This document shows, in pieces, positions 5,891 through 7,511 of a DNA stretch of 7,511 nt (position 1 is its first letter; each line of letters starts with the position of its first letter). The stretch covers positions 1 to 7,511 of the forward strand of contig DASQXE010000103.1 of assembly GCA_035639875.1 (NCBI GenBank), in the 5' to 3' direction. A program made the translations under genes and the position numbers. This DNA comes from JAIBJP01 sp035639875. GTDB lineage: Bacteria > Actinomycetota > Thermoleophilia > Gaiellales > Gaiellaceae. The notes beneath the pieces are model-generated. The model was not told the origin of the DNA. It saw nothing but the letters and a program-made list of their open reading frames with translations, and searched no databases.

Positions 5891-6292
5891 ATGTCGCTCG
5901 GCAAGCTGATATTTCGTCAAGCCCTCCTGACGGTTGCGGCCGGAAATAGCTCGCGGGCAGCGCCCGTTGCACCGGTCATGGCACGCTTCTTTCTGGTCGA
6001 GAACGCCGTAGGGCCTGACTGGGATTACAGCCGGGGACGGCGGGAGCAGGCAGGCTGGGACGAGCACGCGGCATTCATGGATGCCCTCGTCGATGAGGGC
6101 TTCATCGTGCTCGGCGGCCCGACGGGCGAAGGCGAGAACGACAACACCATGGTCATCGTCGAGGCCGAGGACGAGGACGAGATCCGCGAGCGGTTCGGCA
6201 CCGATCCCTGGGCGGACACGATCCTCGTCATCGACAGGATCCGTCCGTGGAAGGTGTGGCTCTCGCGCGACCCCGATCTCGTCCAGCGCTAA
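5891..6292 (+). CDS. YCII-domain (YciI-like) small protein
   Basis: The conserved domain runs from MARFFLVENAVG (ATG 5978) to the C-terminus. Markers are WDEHAAFMDALVDEGFIVLGGP, containing the family's conserved His (residue 59 from ATG 5891, 30 from ATG 5978), an acidic EAEDEDEIRERF helix, and a DPW motif near the end. YCII proteins are ferredoxin-like-fold dimers of mostly unknown activity, some acting as small hydrolases or dehalogenase-like enzymes in larger pathways. The start is ambiguous. ATG 5891 has an excellent Shine-Dalgarno and gives 133 residues, but the extra 29 residues contain codons rare in this window (ATA, TTT, CGT, CAA, AAT) and have no family counterpart. ATG 5978 gives the usual length, 104 residues. 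I annotate the longer form because of the ribosome-binding site. The gene follows the MFS gene on the same strand, separated by the strong hairpin. Confidence 0.82.
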   Translation: MSLGKLIFRQALLTVAAGNSSRAAPVAPVMARFFLVENAVGPDWDYSRGRREQAGWDEHAAFMDALVDEGFIVLGGPTGEGENDNTMVIVEAEDEDEIRERFGTDPWADTILVIDRIRPWKVWLSRDPDLVQR

Positions 6293-6338
6293 TTGAGGAT
6301 TGGCGAAACCGGAACGCTCTAGCTAGGCCTCTGGGGCG

Positions 6339-6391
6339 TCGCTCGCAAGGAGCCAAGCGAGTGAGCCCGAGCCAACGCGCTGAACGCGCGT
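6339..6391. terminator. Pair of hairpins downstream of the YCII gene, possible bidirectional terminator
   Basis: The first stem pairs TCGCTCGC (6339-6346) with GCGAGTGA (6357-6364) around a 10-nt loop, with one G-T wobble. The second pairs ACGCGC (6375-6380) with GCGCGT (6386-6391) perfectly around TGAAC. They sit between convergent genes, where terminators are expected, but lack T-runs. Confidence 0.35.
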
Positions 6392-6465
6392 CCAGTTACA
6401 CGGGGTCGAGCTCGCACGCATTCGCGTTCAGAATGACGCGCGGCGTCAGCGTGTAACCGAACGCG
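6387..6465. repeat. Long-range imperfect inverted repeat (16-bp arms, 47-nt loop)
   Basis: The left arm CGCGTCCAGTTACACG (6387-6402) and the right arm CGTGTAACCGAACGCG (6450-6465) match as reverse complements at 14 of 16 positions, including a perfect GTTACACG/CGTGTAAC core. The 47-nt interior has its own small dyads (CGCGT/ACGCG and CATTC/GAATG). The left arm overlaps the hairpin at 6375-6391, so alternative pairings are possible. It could be a structured terminator, a dispersed palindromic element or chance; a genome-wide copy count would decide. Confidence 0.5.
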
Positions 6466-6508
6466 GATGCGTATTTGACCGGCGAAAGCGCGCCTTCGAG
6501 AGGGCTAG

Positions 6509-6847
6509 CTACTCGAGGTCGACCTGAATCATCCGGGGCGAGGCGTGGATGCAGACGAGGTCCAGCCGCTCCGTGCCGATGTTCTTGAACTTGTGCGGCG
6601 TTTCCGGACCCGCGACGACGATGTCGCCGGGTCCCGCCTCGATCTCTTCGCCGTCCGCGGTGAACCGCGCCCGGCCGCTCCGCACGATCCAGGTCTCCGA
6701 ATAGGGATGCTTGTGCAGGTCCGGCCCCTTACCGGGCCGGTTGTCGACGAGGAAGAACGACACGCCGGAGCCGGCGTCGTCGCCTTCGAACCTCAGCGTC
6801 CCGCCGGGGCTCCGCTGGATCTCACCGTCTCGGATGACCTTGTGCAT
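6509..6847 (-). CDS. Small single-domain cupin (Cupin_2) protein
   Basis: This 112-residue protein is one conserved beta-barrel cupin domain. Cupin motif 1 fits the consensus G(X)5HXH(X)3E(X)6G exactly: Gly39, His45, His47, Glu51 and Gly58, with the sequence HKHPYSETW. Motif 2 is GDIVVAGPETPHKFKN, giving His85 as the fourth metal ligand and Asn89; Thr83 replaces the usual Gly of PxG. The complete 3-His/1-Glu set predicts a bound divalent metal. Small cupins of this type act as isomerases, dioxygenases or binding proteins, and the substrate cannot be told from sequence. There is no signal peptide, so a cytoplasmic location is expected. The start is ATG with a purine-rich AAGGACGGGGGAAG stretch just upstream. 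It diverges from the PLP-enzyme gene across 112 bp that contain a perfect inverted repeat. Confidence 0.9.
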   Translation of the reverse strand: MHKVIRDGEIQRSPGGTLRFEGDDAGSGVSFFLVDNRPGKGPDLHKHPYSETWIVRSGRARFTADGEEIEAGPGDIVVAGPETPHKFKNIGTERLDLVCIHASPRMIQVDLE

Positions 6848-6869
6848 CTTCCCCCGTCCTTGTCGATCG

Positions 6870-6892
6870 CGGCCGATGCTACCGATCGGCCG
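6870..6892. promoter_or_regulatory. Perfect 8-bp inverted repeat between divergent cupin and PLP-enzyme genes
   Basis: CGGCCGAT (6870-6877) and ATCGGCCG (6885-6892) are exact reverse complements separated by GCTACCG. The dyad is 22 bp upstream of the cupin ATG and 67 bp upstream of the PLP-enzyme ATG, a position suited to an operator for either gene or a 5' leader hairpin for the cupin. No convincing -35/-10 pair was found in this interval. Confidence 0.4.
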
Positions 6893-6959
6893 GTTCGCGA
6901 CTCCTTTTCACGCCGCAGATGTCCTAAAGCAGCAGGCAAAAAGGGTCGATACGTGGCGC

Positions 6960-7511
6960 ATGAGCGTGTATCGCCCGGAGCGGCCCCGGTCCCAGTCGGC
7001 ATCGCCGCGCTGGATCGACCGCTGGCTCGCGGCTTGCAGTGAGCTCGCCGAGCTCGAGCGCTCGAATCCGATGACGGACGCCGTCATCGATGAGATCGAC
7101 GGACGCATGATCCGGATCGGCGACCGCTGGCTCGCCGATTTCGCCTCTTGTAACTACCTCGGCTTCGATCTCGACCGCGAGATCATCGAGAGCGTTCCCG
7201 AGTACCTCGACAAGTGGGGCACACATCCGAGCTGGTCGAGGATGCTCGGGAGCCCGGTGCTCTACCCGCAGATCGAGGAGCGGCTGATCGAGCTCCTCGG
7301 CTGCGAGGACGCGCTCGTCATCCCGACGATCACGCTGATCCATCTGTCCGTGATCCCGGTGCTCGCGGGCGACGGCACGATCTTCGTCGACAACCGCGCC
7401 CACAAGACGATCTACGACGGCTGCCAGTTCGCGGCCGCGCGCGGGGCGTCCGTCAAGCGCTTCCGGTTCGAGCATCCCGAAGACCTAGAGCAGCTCTTGC
7501 GGCAGGACCGC
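6960..7511 (+). CDS. Alpha-oxoamine synthase-type PLP enzyme (BioF/KBL/SPT fold), N-terminal part
   Basis: The frame is open from ATG 6960-6962 to the window edge, giving 184 residues. These correspond to the N-terminal segment and the first half of the large domain of a fold-type I PLP enzyme related to 8-amino-7-oxononanoate synthase, 2-amino-3-ketobutyrate CoA ligase and serine palmitoyltransferase. Those enzymes condense an amino acid with an acyl-CoA, losing CO2. Markers are FASCNYLGF (61-69), the small-domain/large-domain linker ending GSPVLYPQIEERLIELLG (97-114), and DNRAH at 144-148, whose His148 aligns with the PLP-stacking His133 of E. coli BioF. EHPEDLEQLL (171-180) matches the 'HND...L' region. 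The usual SGFxAN segment is replaced by IPTITLIH (121-128), so this is a divergent subgroup and its product is uncertain. The catalytic Lys lies beyond the window. AAAAAGGG lies upstream but 14 nt from the ATG. An in-frame ATG at 7071 lies inside the conserved region. Confidence 0.85.
   Translation, partial: MSVYRPERPRSQSASPRWIDRWLAACSELAELERSNPMTDAVIDEIDGRMIRIGDRWLADFASCNYLGFDLDREIIESVPEYLDKWGTHPSWSRMLGSPVLYPQIEERLIELLGCEDALVIPTITLIHLSVIPVLAGDGTIFVDNRAHKTIYDGCQFAAARGASVKRFRFEHPEDLEQLLRQDR

Larger units (their letters stand above)
6293..6508. other. Non-coding interval between convergent genes, rich in inverted repeats
   Basis: This stretch lies between the ends of the YCII and cupin genes, and no convincing gene was found in it. 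It contains a perfect palindrome CTAGCTAG (6319-6326), an 8-bp stem with a 10-nt loop (6339-6364, one G-T pair), a 6-bp perfect hairpin (6375-6391) and a longer 16-bp imperfect dyad (6387-6465). The hairpins are reasonable terminators for the two facing transcripts, though none has a T-run. A minus-strand frame ending at TAA 6396-6398 reads like protein (see findings) but has no start. Confidence 0.6.

Noticed and set aside
6293..6508. Possible tRNA or other stable RNA in the hairpin-rich gap
   Set aside because: No cloverleaf, no T-loop GTTCGA-type sequence and no CCA end could be fitted. Only separate hairpins are supported.
6545..7042. 165-codon plus-strand frame across the cupin and the 5' part of the PLP-enzyme gene
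   Set aside because: It is antisense to the cupin with its complete metal motif and overlaps the PLP enzyme in a different frame; no motif seen.
6924..7475. 183-codon minus-strand frame
   Set aside because: Antisense shadow of the alpha-oxoamine synthase-like gene, whose plus-strand frame is open to the window edge and shows family motifs.
1..7511. CRISPR array, insertion sequence, phage or defence system
   Set aside because: No regularly spaced direct repeats, transposase, integrase, or nuclease/helicase defence genes were found. The LigD-type polymerase is a repair-family protein and is not evidence of a defence island.

Overview
This GC-rich window has strong G/C bias at third codon positions, frequent GTG starts, long antisense open frames and tight gene packing. 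Gene content (secreted-repeat lipoprotein, stand-alone LigD-type polymerase, HxlR-SCP2 regulator, DHA2 exporter, YCII protein, small cupin) fits a free-living soil-type Actinomycetota, possibly a Thermoleophilia-like lineage. That placement is an inference; the window has no rRNA or other phylogenetic marker.

Layout. (a) 1-353, +: the 3' part of a lipoprotein with YxFxxD-type secreted repeats. (b) 350-1219, -: a stand-alone DNA ligase D-type polymerase/primase, overlapping (a) tail to tail by 4 bp. (c) 1239-2093, +: a 3-hydroxyacyl-CoA dehydrogenase-family enzyme, diverging from (b) across only 19 bp. (d) 2058-3638, -: urocanate hydratase (hutU), overlapping (c) tail to tail by 36 bp. (e) 3650-4273, -: an HxlR-type winged-helix regulator with a probable SCP2-like C-terminal domain, 11 bp upstream of hutU. 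(f) 4386-5828, +: a DHA2-family MFS exporter divergent from (e). (g) 5891-6292, +: a small YCII-domain protein. (h) 6293-6508: non-coding, rich in inverted repeats, between convergent genes. (i) 6509-6847, -: a single-domain metal-binding cupin. (j) 6960 to the window end, +: the N-terminal 184 residues of an alpha-oxoamine synthase-type PLP enzyme (BioF/KBL/SPT fold).

The most coherent unit is (d)-(e)-(f). An HxlR regulator with one conserved N-terminal Cys faces an exporter gene. The gap between them holds overlapping CTTGCAAG-type inverted repeats placed over the exporter's probable promoter. The regulator has its own near-consensus promoter that ends exactly at its ATG, which predicts a leaderless mRNA. 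hutU follows the regulator so closely that the two are probably co-transcribed, although no other histidine-degradation gene is visible. The reading is a repressor controlling a divergent efflux pump, with a catabolic gene attached to its transcript.

The remaining genes look like ordinary, densely packed accessory metabolism. I see no CRISPR array, tRNA, rRNA, insertion sequence, phage gene or recognisable defence system.
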